Assembly: GCF_002234675.1 (NCBI RefSeq)
Contig: NC_019876.2
Location: forward strand, 25,987,250 to 26,051,249
DNA: 64,000 bases
Direction: 5' to 3'
DNA from: Oryzias latipes
Taxonomy: Eukaryota > Chordata > Actinopteri > Beloniformes > Adrianichthyidae
Part shown: positions 1 to 11,644 of the stretch, in pieces
Position numbering within the stretch: position 1 is the stretch's first letter
How the letters are laid out: the number at the start of each line of letters is the position of its first letter
Notes under the pieces: generated by a model
Database searches by the model: none
Seen by the model: the letters and a program-made list of their open reading frames with translations, nothing else
Told to the model about the DNA's origin: nothing
Made by a program: the position numbers and the translations under genes

Positions 1-1061
1 GCATGTTTTGCAGCTTTTAGGAAAAGCTTAGATTGTAGGATTGTGTTACTTTTAGCAATCATCCAAATTCTTTTTTAGGACCAGCACGTCCTTAATGGCA
101 AGACAAACTAGGGGTTTGAAGGAAAAATCATGATGCTCCAGTTAGTCTTAGTTTCTTGATTAAGAAGTGAATAACTAGCTGCCAGAATGCATCTAAGACC
201 ATGTATTTTTCAAAAATTTCTCTCCGCGCCCGCCCTATATTGCTCAAAGAAAGGTTCAGGGATTTTTCAGGGACAGAAGATCAGGTCCAAATAAAACACT
301 TAGTAATGCAGACAGAGTGACCCAAACAATACTTTACACCAAGTAAGGTTCAGTGCAGTGCTTAAGTAGACTGTGAATGAATTCGCAAATGAGAGTCAGG
401 TGTGCAGCACTCAGAAACTGACGCTGGGGTTGCTGGGAGATGATGTCCTTTTAGAACTCTGTGGGAGGAGGAGAGGGGGAGACAGAGCTCTGAATTCTGA
501 CAGACACAAAATAAATTTTGGCTTTTCTACTTTTAATTGCAGCTCATCTTAAAGTTTTAATAGGTAGACAAGTGCCCAGCCTGTTTGTAGTTATTTGCTC
601 TTGTAGTTCTCAAAAGAAATGAGCACAAAAAGTTAAAACAAAAGAACAGACAAAAAGTAGTACAAAAAAAACATCCTTTTTTTCATTGACTTTATTACTT
701 TCATTAAGAAAGTATAATTACTTTATCTGATTTGTTTAATGTAGTTTAATTAAATCATAAAGTCTTTTCAGATTTTTGCAATAATAAGAAGAAAATGTTC
801 AGACAAATGCATTCAAATTAAGTTTAGCTCTAAAAAAATGCATCAACACGTTTCTATGGTCTCTCTGAGGACAAAATGTTCCAGGTTTTAGAAAAATACA
901 GAGGCAGTTCTACAAACTTGATTCATTTGAGCTTTCTTCAAAAAAGACACTGAATCAAGTCCAAAATAATCTATTTTTTACTCCTTACATGAGTTTCTGT
1001 CTGATTTTAACCAAAAAACATTGTTGATCACTGAAACAAAGATTCTTTTTTTTTTCCACAG
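1..1061. other. Intron 1 or upstream flank of lectin A
   Basis: No coding sequence is seen. The part from about 720 to 1020 aligns with 20930-21231 upstream of lectin C, so it is the shared intron 1 or flank of the A-type genes. It ends in a polypyrimidine tract and an acceptor AG at 1060-1061. The first 600 bases match nothing I recognise. Confidence 0.6.
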
Positions 1062-2211
1062 TTGTCTTCCTCCTCTCCTCCTGCCTCCTCATCCATCAGT
1101 ACCACGTTTTTAATCAACGTTTGAACTGGATCGAAGCTCAGACCTACTGCAGACACAAATATACAGATCAGGCCACCATTGAAAACTCTGAAGAAATGGA
1201 CCAACTCATAAACACCATTACTGGTTCCTATAGTAACCTTTGGATTGGTCTGTACAATGAAATCAACTGGAGATGGTCTGATGGGTTCATAGGAGGTTTC
1301 ACAAGAGAACCCTACTGGACGTTAGAAAATTAATTTCAGTCCCGTAGTGATCAGATCTGTATGGTCATAGACTGGTCTTCCTCCCCTACTAGCTTGTTCG
1401 AGTCAAGCTGCAGTTCATTGTTATCTTTTGTGTGTAACAATGGTAAGAACTTCACAAAAACATTTTCTTGGAAAATGTTAGAAAGTTCTAATTTATGGTG
1501 TCTGTAATCCACAGGAATCCTAAATATGTTTTTGTGAATGAAAGCATGAACTGGCAGACAGAACTTCACAGACCTGGTCACAGACTGGAGCAACATTCAG
1601 AATGTGGTGTCTCCTCAACAGAGGTCATGGACCGGTTTCTATAGAGATTCAAACATTTCCTGGTCTGATGGAACCAACTTCTTTTTCTACCAAAAGCCAT
1701 TTTATTTTTATCTTTGGCCTGACGTAACCCGTGCCAGATGTGGTTTACATCATGGGGAAATCACAGCTCACTGGCATTTTGATAATTGTGAAATTAAATT
1801 CCCTTTTATCTGCCATGATCTTCCTAAAGGTGATTTCAGCATTACATTATTCAAAATGAGATAACCTTTATACTAATGTGTATGTCTCTCTTCTTGATGT
1901 ATGTTTTCAGTGTTGTGACACCAACTTGTGTTTTCTTTCAGTAAGAAGAAATGTAAAGCTGAGACTGAAGCTGGAGAACTTGGACAATCTGAACGATCCT
2001 GCTGTTTTAGCAGAACTGCTGATGAAGGTATGTTTGGAATTTTATAGTATCAACTCTAGTAAAAATAGTTGAAGTTTCTTAAAAACCTAATTATACTCAG
2101 CTTCAGGAGAAACTGGAGGAGAACGGAGTAAATGGAGTGGAGGTGAAGAGGAAACAGCAGACTGATGGAAGAGTCTCCAACAAAGAGGAGAAAAAGAAGA
2201 CTGAGCTCTGA
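1062..2211 (+). pseudogene. Lectin A: two-domain C-type lectin pseudogene
   Basis: Exons 2 to 5 of a secreted lectin gene match intact lectins B and D exon for exon: 1062-1442 (CTLD1), 1515-1829 (CTLD2), 1942-2027 and 2101-2211 (charged tail, stop TGA 2209-2211). Exon 1, with the signal peptide start, would lie left of the window. CTLD1 keeps WIGLYNE and WSDG. It ends early at an in-frame TAA (about 1331), where lectin C has TTA. CTLD2 has lost 10, 20 and 15 bp near its start compared with lectin C, which removes the first conserved Cys region and shifts the frame. All splice sites still look canonical, so a transcript may exist but would not give a full lectin. Short open stretches here are pieces of this one dead gene, not separate genes. 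The family assignment is firm; that it is dead is a direct reading of the sequence. Confidence 0.88.
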
Positions 2212-3416
2212 AAAATACTTACTTACTTAGTAAACTAAATGTGGAATAATTTGAAAATTTTCTGAATTGAATGTTTAAACTTGTTAAGAAATGTTTAAAT
2301 GTGTTCTGAATGAGGTTTGTTGGATTATCTGCTGCATGTTTATATCATTTAAACTGCAGAGTAATATTTTCCTTGTGTGCCGAAAGTTATTTTCATTCAG
2401 ATGTTTACTTTATTTTTCTGTTTTTATATACTGACCTTTACTCACAGGATTAAAATCTAAAATTCTGAAAGTTCAGAATTTCTTTTTAAAAAGCTTCTCT
2501 GTTTAATTTTATTAAAAACGTTGATCTCAAAATGTGTTTATATCCTCTTTCAGGCCTCTGTCATATGTGGAAATAAATCGGAAACGAATCGGATACGTGC
2601 ATTTGCGTGGTCCATGTAAGCAGACAAATCGGATATTCCCCAGTAAATGCGAGTCGTACGTCAGTGACGTCAATTCAGGACACCACCAACTGAGATCACA
2701 TGAGTTATTAAGATGTTTTTGTGCGCTGATTTTGCTGTCAGCGTGTTACCTTTCAGCAACAGGCTTCAGACCGTAGTTGGAAACTGCTGTTATGTTATGT
2801 CCGGTCCGGTCCGGATGCAAACGGTAACTAATGCAGCGGGACACCGTTGCTATGGAACAGGCTAGAAGCCGTTTATTTCTTTGGGGGGCGTGTATGATGG
2901 GGACCGTGTGTGTGTGTGAGCGCGCGTGCTTGCATGTGTGTCTGTGTGTAAGGAGAGAGGGGGGGGTGAGTGCGGAGCGGGGGAGTGTCAGAGAACCGTA
3001 AATTAAAAATAAGGTGTCTCCCCTAAAAGTTTTGGAGTCTTTCTTAACCCACTCTGGAGGCTGAGGGTTCAGAACGGAAAAGTGAACCCCGAGGAAATCT
3101 CCAGTGTGTTTCTGACTACGGTCGGAAAAGAGAAGTCATCGCGCAGGAAAGGTTCAACACTTGGATCAAACTGTTAGTACAACACGTCTGCAAACACTTC
3201 CTCATTCAAAACTCAGAGAGAGCCGAGCAGCCCTCCTTCTTTTCCTCCCACGTGCATCCCCTCAGAAGCCCCCAAGGCAACGCCTCCTTCCGTCGCCGCC
3301 TTGCCTCCATGGCAACCGCAGTCACACAAAAGTCCGAAAGAGGTCCGTGGAATGCGGAAATGCTGCTATGTAGTCCTCAGAACGTCTACGTTTGATAGTT
3401 TCAGCATTGTATAGTG

Positions 3417-4527
3417 CAGGGGTCGGCAACCCATGGCTCCGGAGCCACATGTGGCTCTTTCATCCTTATATTGTGGCTCCCTGTGACTTTGTAAAATAAT
3501 GAGTATTTTATAAAAATTCAATTTTATTTTAGTTTGTTCATTTTTCATGGCATTTCAAAGGTGCTGCTGGCTCCATACGAAGCGCGTGCGACGTAAAAAA
3601 CAGCTTCCTTAATGAATGAGCTCGTATTTATCGCCGAGAACCGCAGAGCTGATAGCAGGAGGACACACGCGGGGCGACTTCAATAAACACTCCGGGTCCG
3701 GAGTGGTTTTCTGCCGGGAACTTGACGTGCTGCGGGGCAGAGAACAACTCTCTGATGACAGAGAGTTTGCGCTTAGTGTTTTTAACACACATGTGCATTG
3801 ATGTACGTTTCAGAGCAGGGGTGCTCATTACGTCGATCGCGATCGACGGTCGAACTTCAAGGACATGAGGGTAGATCGAGGAAGAGGAAGAGCGCAAACT
3901 CTCTGTCATCAAAGTCTTTTTCTGCCCCGCGGCTCATCATGTCCCCGGTAGAAGACCAGCAACCGGAGTGTTTATTGAAGCCTCCCCGCGTTTCTCCTCC
4001 TGCTATCAGCTCTGCAGTTCTCGCCCGATAAATACGAGCTCATCAAGGAAGCTGTGAGGCACGCGCTTCGTACGGAGCCAGCAGCGCCAAATGCCTCATA
4101 ATATGCCACGCTCCCCGCATTGCACCGTTTACAGCAGAGCCTGAAATACGATGGTCGCTGCTTTCTGACTTTGTAATAAAAGGCTTCATCTGTTAATACA
4201 AAAGTATCTTTGTGTAATCTCACTGTGTAGTTTTTAATCATCAGTACATAAAAAATAATGTTCAAATAAACATGTAACTAATAAACATGACAATGGAAAG
4301 AAAGAAGTACTTTTTTTTAAAATCTTTTCTGGACTGCTATCTACACTCATGTCCTTGAAGATCAACCGGTCGATCGCGATCGACGTAATGAGCAGCCTTG
4401 ATATAATATAAACATGCATAATGTATATACTGTAATGATGTCAAAACGGGTTGTGGCTCCGGGTGCTTTTTTTTCATTAGGGGCGGTCCCAAATGGCTCT
4501 TTGAGTAAAAAAGGTTGCCGACCCCTG
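3417..4527. mobile_element. Non-autonomous hAT element
   Basis: Terminal inverted repeats begin CAGGGGTCGGCAACC and the right end mirrors this. The 8-bp target duplication GTATAGTG lies at 3409-3416 and 4528-4535. The paralogous site at 28626-28633 has a single GTATAGTG, an empty site, so insertion was after the unit duplication or the two alleles differed. It contains a second hAT-like element at 3816-4400. No intact transposase is seen. Confidence 0.85.
3816..4400. mobile_element. Second hAT-like element nested in the first
   Basis: The left end starts CAGGGGTGCTCATTACG and is followed by the palindrome GTCGATCGCGATCGAC. The right end carries the same palindrome inverted (about 4369-4400). 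I could not find a clear 8-bp target duplication. Its interior (about 3886-4087) is an inverted relative of the host element's 3554-3780 segment, so both elements carry related internal sequence. Confidence 0.65.
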
Positions 4528-5110
4528 GTATAGTGTAAATGAAAAAATCAGATACGGGTCACTTTTAAAAGATGATGTAAGCGGGTCGTCAGAATATAAA
4601 TTGAATATAAATAGTCAGAAAATCGGATATGAGCATCTAGACCTGCAGTGTATAGGCGGCCTAAGTTAATTATTGAGCTATCAGTAATGTGACTTGGTGT
4701 ATCAGGAGAACGACTGGGGGAGCTCTTTGGGGTAAAATATAGGCTGTTGAAAACTTGAGCCATATTTTTTTTTTTTTGTAATATTTGATGAAAAAATGAA
4801 GAGTTTTACACAGGAAATGCTAGGGTCCACATATGTCTATCAAGCGCACATTCACATTCAAGTCTGTGCAGTGAAATCAAAATCAACATATGTCCTAGAA
4901 TGCATCCTTGGGGAACTCCAAAATTCAGTACATTTCTTTCAGAGTAAAATCCATTTGGTGACACAAATTGAGTCCTACTAATTATGTAATTGCACGTCCA
5001 TTTCAACAGTATACATACATAATAATATGCAGTTTAACACAGTTTTTTAATTTTTGGATTGAATTCATGTGCATTTTGAATAATTGTCTGTTTTCATTTC
5101 ACCAATAAAG

Positions 5111-5191
5111 AAGCGTGTGGTTAAGCTGACACTCAAGGCAGATCCTGGAATACTGAACATCTCTGGTGTGAAAGAAAAGCTTCTGAAAGAG
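5111..5191 (+). pseudogene. Orphan lectin tail exon, copy 1
   Basis: This 81-bp open stretch reads KRVVKLTLKADPGILN and onward, ending LLKE before a GT donor at 5192. It aligns with exon 4 of lectins B and D (KRVVKLRLKTENSEDLND, ending LLEE and GT). No CTLD exons precede it and no exon 5 follows, so it is a leftover of a further lectin gene. The residue differences are larger than between B and D, suggesting a third, older paralogue lineage. Confidence 0.75.
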
Positions 5192-5216
5192 GTACTTTGA
5201 GATAGAGTTAAGATCT

Positions 5217-5330
5217 TAAGCCCGAGCCCGAGTCAGAACCCGACCCGGCCCTGAAATTCGGGGCGGGTCGAGAATAAAATGACAATCAAATACGGTCGGG
5301 TCGGGCTGGGCTTCTCTCTCGCTGACTTTT
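5217..5330. other. CCCGA/GGGTCGG-rich transposon end fragment
   Basis: A short GC-skewed stretch with repeated CCCGA and GGTCGG motifs. It resembles the end region of a common fish DNA transposon, and a similar composition occurs at about 63590-63780. A copy lies at 29316-29429. The family is not resolved. Confidence 0.35.
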
Positions 5331-5687
5331 TTTAAATAAATATATGTTTATAAAAATGTATACCAAAATGATGTGTGGATACATTTGCATGTTATTTTAA
5401 GTTACTCAGAGGAACCACCAGAGAAATGCAAATCTAGACTGTGTTTTTCTAACATTTGTTTCCCGAAAGTTCTTTACTGAACATTTGAATGTCAAACATG
5501 TTTACAGCACAAACACAAATGTTTGACACAAACTTTTTATAGTAGCAAGGAAACCAAACCGCTGCTGACTTAAGGGAGCTCTGACCTTGTTTAGTGAACT
5601 CATTGGTTAACCTTCTATACAGACAATACATTTATTCATCTTTGGTGAATTTCAATCTGATGCTTAAATCTATGAAAGTAAAAGATC

Positions 5688-6169
5688 TGTCATGTCGCCT
5701 CTGTCAGACTCCTCCCCCTCCAGCTCTGCTCTGCTCCTGATTTCCACCAGCTGTCGTCACTCAGCTCATGACTCTCTCCTGCTCAAAAGGAGACCCAGCT
5801 CCAGTATTCAACGTCAGTTCATTGCTCCTTATGGTGACTATGCCTAGTCTAGTTATGCTCTGGTTTACGCTGGTGCCATTGCTCTCGAACTAATCATATC
5901 CTCCTGCCTCAGGAAACCACTTCACAAGTGACGCCAGTGTGGACTCTCTTCCAAGCTGTTTCAGTGAGCCTGAAGACTTCCCGGCCTACTCTAACCACGT
6001 TAGCACCTCCAGCCACGCCACGCCACAAGCCACTTTCAAGCCCGGACTACGTCAAACCAAAGCCACAGCCTTCCACGGAGAAACAAATAAATTCTTTCTT
6101 ACCTGCCACTTACCTGTCTTTACTCTGCGTTCCAGCATCTGGGTTCGCCTCGCCTAGAAAATCATGACA
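5688..6169 (+). mobile_element. Solo LTR fossil, copy 1
   Basis: A 482-bp unit begins TGTCATG, ends CATGACA and is flanked by the 5-bp duplication AGATC at 5683-5687 and 6170-6174. An AATAAA lies near 6086. These are hallmarks of a single LTR left after recombination of a retrovirus-like or Gypsy-like element. No internal genes are present. Family and age are unresolved; it predates the spacer homogenisation. Confidence 0.75.
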
Positions 6170-6174
6170 AGATC

Positions 6175-7847
6175 CACAAATAAAAAATTAGCCCACAGTT
6201 GTGTCAGATTACCCAGCTTCTAGAATATTTGCTGCATTTTTATTACCCTAATAAAACCAAACATGGATGTTAAATATAAATGCGGAATGGATCTGTAAAT
6301 AAAAATAAATGTGGAATCTAAATCTATTTTTTAATCTTTTTCATTTGTAACATGTTTTTATGTGCTTTTTATGAATGTCAGCAGATGGCCATTTTTAAAT
6401 TTCCTCAGGGATTATTAAAGACTATTCTATTCTAATGTATTCTATTTCATTTTCAAATATCAACCTAAATGTTAAAAATGATAAATCTTGAAAATGTTGG
6501 CTCAGACAATCAAAAAGGTTTAACATGTCAGCTACACTCACACTGCTGTTCCATGACACTCAACAGTAGATCCTGGCTGGTTCTGTTCAGAACGATAAAA
6601 GATCCATAATGCTGCACTGCAAGGTGTCCATCCATCCATTCTCTGGGGTATGCTCTTTCTCTCTGGGCCACAGGGCTGCTGGGGTCTATCCAGGCCAAAG
6701 CAGTTGTCCTGTTCTATACCTGCTGATTAGACTTTTTCTTTTTCCTGCTCCCTGTAACCAAACCTCATCAGCCTCACTTGTTAACCACCTCATACTGCTG
6801 CTTTTTTTCCTCCAGCTCCAGTTCCTTTGCTCTGCTTCAGAGGTTGCTGCAGTGTGGAGGTTGCCACCATGTTGGATTACAGTGAGGTGATATTCTCCTT
6901 CTGAGTTTTTCCACGATCTGGATCATTGGATGATTTTGAGCGTTTTGAGTTGTTTTTGAGGAGTTTTGGAATGATCAAACTGCTCACATCAGGGCGGAGG
7001 GAACAGGATCCTGTCATGTGGATTATGTTGGATTTCTGTTTGATTTCATGTTAGATGGAGACCCAGGAGGAGGAAGGATTTAAAAAAACCTGCAGAATGA
7101 TATGATTTAATAAACAAAACCAGAAGATAGAACAGAAGACGAGGAGAACAATGGAGACCATGCTTGAAATACTAAATGAAATGATTGCTGACAGTTATGA
7201 CCATCATCAGGTGAACCCAGGTGGCATCCAGGAGAGGACACAGCAAACCTGCACAGATGTAGTCTCTAGTTTTACCTGGGTCTCTACCAGGGTTTCTCCA
7301 GGGGGGAGCTTTCCCGAAACACCTCCCCAGGAAGGCGCCCCTAAGTCCCTGTAGTTCACATCATGTCTGAGAGTAATTTTACTTATTTATTAAAGGTTTT
7401 TTTTAATGTACATGTTAAACATTTTCATTTTAAATACATTAGCATAATAGTTTCAGTTTCTATGTTGCTTGTAGGAACAAAAATACATCCGTATTTTCTA
7501 GAGCGAGCTATTTTGTCGGCCAGACGACGATGACAAGACGCATTTTACAAGCTGCCATTAGTCTAGTATCACCATTACATTCAACTCTCATAAACTTATT
7601 TATTACATCAGTGTGTGACTGTAGCACACTTTAGGACTTTGAGGAAGCAACTTATTGACTTATTACACGTATTACCGGTGCCTAAAACCGCCACCACTGC
7701 CCGGCCCCCCTGACATCACAGGGTATTTAATTCATGAACTCGCAGAGGCTATGGTGGTTTCAAAAGGTGCAGGTGATGAAATGTTATTTTTAAAGATACT
7801 TCTGGAAAATATGCAAATCAGCGCCATGTTTTTGCAATTCTATTTCC
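6175..7847. other. Spacer without recognisable genes (copy 2: 30274-31946)
   Basis: Several short open frames occur, but none resembles a known protein or keeps a coding pattern. Around 6620-6700 is a CCATCCATCC tract plus a GGGCCACAGGGCTGCTGGGG motif, a degraded SINE 3' part on the - strand. The stretch 7020-7370 looks repeat-derived but I cannot name it. Confidence 0.5.
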
Positions 7848-9747
7848 TTAAAGTTGTTTGGTTCCACTCAGGCATTGCTGTAGATGGTAAAATGCTGCTG
7901 ATGTTACTGACCTGATATGGCTGTTAAAGTTCAGGTCAGAGTTCATGATTACCCATAGGTTTCTGACTTGATTTGAGGCTTTTAGAGACAGAGAGTGAAG
8001 GTAACTGCTGACACGTTCTCTCTGTTTCTGTGGACCAAAGATGACAACTTCAGTCTTGTCTGAATTTAGCTGGAGAAAGTTGTTTTGCATCCAAGCACTG
8101 ATCTGTTGGATGCAACAACTGAGTGAATCCACTGGCCCATATTCACCTGCTGTCAGTGACACATAGATCTGAGTATCGTCTGCATAGTTGTGATAGGATA
8201 TGTTATTACTGCGTATTAACTGACCTAGTGGCAGCATGTAGAGGTTGAACCAAAGGGGTCCCAGGATTTATCCCTGGGGCACACCACAGTTCAAGGCCAT
8301 GTAGTCTGAGACACAACCCCCAATTTCAATAACATATTTCCTGTCTTCTAGTTAGGACTTCAACCAACCAACTAAGAGCAGAGCCAGAAAAACCAACACA
8401 GTCTTGGAGTCTGTGTAAAAGGATCCCATGATCAACTGTGTCAAAAGCAGTCCTCAGGTCTAGCAGGATTAAGACTGGCAGCGTCAGTGCTTAGGCGGAT
8501 GTCGTTAGTTACCTCGATAAGAGCAGTTTCTGTCCAATGATGGGGTCTAAAGCCGGACTGGAAAACATCTAATTAATTATTTAGGATGATAAAGTCAGTG
8601 AGCTGTTGGTAAACAACTTTTTCAAGGACTTTTCCTAAAAATGGCAAGCTTGAGATGGGTCTGTAATTGTTCGATACTGTGACATCAAGATTGTTCTTCT
8701 TCAGGAGAGGTTTAATGACTGCAGTTTTTAAGGCTTCAGGAAATGTTCCAGTTTGAAACGATATGTTAACTATTTGAGTAATTGGTGCAGACAAAATGTT
8801 CAGTATAGACTTTAGAAATCCAGTGGGTAACACATCAAGGCGGCATGTAGACGAACTAAGACAGGTGATGATCTTTTGGACAATTTTGTCAGTTACAGGT
8901 ACAAAGTGAGTCAGCTTAGAGTGACTAGGTGGCTGTTGGGTAGTTATTTGGTAGTTTATGGCGTTTTTAATGCCCTGAAACTAGTCATTGAAAATACAGC
9001 AAACTTATTACATTTAGATGTCCAAACCAGTTCCAATGGCAGCTGAGCTGGATGGTTTTTTTAATTTGTTTACTATTGCAAACAAGACACGGGAGTTGCT
9101 GCTGCAACTTCCAATGATGTCAGAAAAGTATCTTCCCTTGTTCTGCATAAGGTTTGGTTGTAGGTGTACAACTACCCCTTATACATTTCATGATGAACCT
9201 GGAATTTTGACTTGCGCCACTCCCGCTCAGCTCTGCGATACAGCCTTTTCTGTGCCCTCCCCAAATCATCGTTTATCCAGGGAGCTTTCTGTCTACTTTT
9301 TCTGATTTTCATCTCCATAGGGGCAATGGCATCCAGAACATTCAAAATGCCAGAAGTAACAGAGTTCACTAATTCATCAACATTAGCACCAGAGGCATTT
9401 TTAAAGTTGATCATTTCTGCAAACTGTGCCCTAGTGTTGTCATTTATGTTTCTCTTTCAGACAACTGCAGGACCAGGAGGTGGTCTGTGAGCAACAGACA
9501 CGTTAAAGAACACACAGAAATGATCAGACATGGCGACATTAACCACACTGACATTGGAAATGATAACCCCCCCTTGTAATGAGCAGGTCCAGGGTGTGTG
9601 TCCTCTGCTATGGGTGGTACTACTCACATGTATAATAAGACCAAAGGTTTCAAGGACAGCCTTGAGCCTTTTTTACATTTCTGTCATTGACACTATCCAT
9701 ATCAACATTAAAATCACCTGTAATCATTAAACCCTCAAAGTCTGAGC

Positions 9748-11644
9748 TACGGTGGCCGACAGGGCTCACACTACATACAAATGGAAAAACGCAACGGCAT
9801 TACCCGAAGCGCGACGAAATTACCCGAAGCACAACGGCATTAAGAGACAGCGCAACGGCATTACCCGAAGCGTGACGAAATTACCCGCAGCACGACGACA
9901 TAACCGCAGCATTAGCATTAAGCTCAGCACAACGGAAATGAGGACTTTTTTTCCTACCAAAAAAAAAAAAAATCAGTTTCAAATTATTCAGCGCTCTTGG
10001 GAGCTACGTGATATTTGGACAAGATTAGGGTGTTTTCTTACTAGATTTCTTACAAATATACGTTTGTCTAAAAAATAAATTTACTCAGCTCTCCACAGTG
10101 ACATCTGTATCTAACGCTCTTTGTCTTTTTTTTTAATTAAGACTTTTAAGTCGTAAATTTACTAGGAAAAAACTCGTAAATTTGCAACTTTTTATCTCGT
10201 GAATTTACGATTTAAAATCTCGTACAGTTACAAGAAAAAAGTAATCGATTATGTGGAGCCTTTTCTGAGGTTTTTTTTTCCAGATAGGTTTAAAAAAAAC
10301 AATGAGATTCTGAACCTTTTGGCGACTCAGAATCAGATAATTTTCAGTGTAAACCGGTTTTCCGGGGTTCGGTGTCAGTAAAGCGGAGTTTCATATATAA
10401 AATAAGGAGCTCAGAGACACATTTGGGTGTAGAGGACTGCTGCAGCCTTTATTCTCCTTTTCATTCACATATCCTGAAGTTCATCTGTCACCTTACGACA
10501 TGAACCTGTCATCCGAACACCAATGCAGAAGTAAACAGTGTTACATACGCCCCCTCCTCCAGATGAAACGTCCCGTTATAACATATAACAATAAAGATGA
10601 ATGAAAATAGTCTGTTATATTAGCATTAGAACGTTGAAAATGCCAGAAAGTGCTCCTCCTCAGACAGAAGTGTCAGACAGACGTAGAGATCTGATCTTTA
10701 ATGGAGGAAGAAAGGATTCAGGTGGACAGCTGCAGGGATACTCTTGAACCTTTGCTGCGCGATGACTTCTCTTTTTTTCTTTCTGACCGTGGTCGGAAAC
10801 GCAGGGGAGATTTTCTCCAGGGCCGAAGGCGGATCCTCGTTTGGGGTTCACTTTCCCGTTCGGATCCTCAGCCTCCAGAGCGAGTTAATAAGACAAAATA
10901 CTTCTTCTGGGGAGGGACACCATCTTTTTATTAAGGTTCTCAGTCCTCGATCACACAATATAGACGCAAACTCTCCCGCTCCGCGCTCTCACCCCCTCTC
11001 TTTCGCCCGTGCTCTCACACATGCACGCGGGGTCTCCAACACGCACACACACACATACACACACACAGCGCGCGCACACTCCATAACTGTCGCTGTCGGC
11101 TTCATCGCCTGCAGAGATCCTGCAAACCACCAATCAAAAAATAAACATTAATAAATCATAAATCAAGCAAATAAACTTCCAGACATTTGGAACGTTATCA
11201 ATAAACATTCAGCTCACCTGTTCAACTAAGTTTAGTCGGTCTGCTCTGCTGCTTTGCAGCGTTCACTTGTTGCTGCTGCTGCCCTGTATGCTCACTTCCA
11301 CTTTAATCTCGTAAAAATACATTTTTTTTCCTAGTAAATTTACGGTTTAAAATTTCATAATTTTACTTTTTTTGGTGGCCCTGAAATTCTGTCGTACCGA
11401 ATAGTTTGAATCTAACAGGCTTTTATTTTTTTCCCGGAAAAAAAAAGTCCTCATTTCCGTTGTGCTGAGCTTAATGCTAATGCTGCGGTTATGTCGTCGT
11501 GCTGCGGGTAATTTCGTCACGCTTCGGGTAATGCCGTTGCGCTGTCTCTTAATGCCGTTGTGCTTCGGGTAATTTCGTCGCGCTTCGGGTAATGCCGTTG
11601 CGTTTTTCCATTTGTATGTAGTGTGAGCCCTGTCGGCCACCGTA
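9748..11644. mobile_element. 1.9 kb DNA element with 205-bp TIRs, possible IS3EU type (copy 1)
   Basis: Ends are inverted repeats of about 205 bp (9748-9952 and 11440-11644) that look identical over that length, starting TACGGTGGCCGAC. The 6-bp target duplication CTGAGC lies at 9742-9747 and 11645-11650. Removing the insert restores the L2 endonuclease reading VVCSDFEGLMITGDFN. A 6-bp target and TAYGG termini fit what I recall of the IS3EU superfamily, which is an inference. The TIR arms contain tandem variants of CAACGGCATTACCCGAAG. The core has no transposase. It has TCGTAAATTTAC motifs, a CA-repeat and a CpG-rich segment (10740-11080) related to the Harbinger MITE at 2890-3170. Confidence 0.75.

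Larger units (their letters stand above)
2551..4661. mobile_element. Harbinger-type MITE, left end deleted, carrying a hAT
   Basis: The right end reads GCAGTGTATAGGCGGCC followed by TAA. It matches the right end of the complete copy at 27807-28752, which has TAA target duplications and GGCCGCCTTTACACTGCA termini. The left terminus is missing here because flank and end were deleted together. The interior is CpG-rich with TG runs at about 2908-2945. A 1.1 kb hAT element sits inside it at 3417-4527. No transposase is visible. Confidence 0.7.

Noticed and set aside
1604-1864. Separate small lectin gene
   Set aside because: It is the surviving part of the CTLD2 exon of the lectin A pseudogene.
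6609-6890. A 93-codon hydrophobic frame, repeated at 30708
   Set aside because: It overlaps a degraded SINE tail and recurs only because of the segmental duplication, with no family resemblance.
9780-9910. Regular repeats resembling a CRISPR or satellite array
   Set aside because: They lie wholly in the inverted arms of a DNA transposon, are imperfect, and the genome is a vertebrate.
10744-11151. A 135-codon frame rich in Thr-His repeats
   Set aside because: It runs through a CA microsatellite inside the TIR element and has no coding signature.
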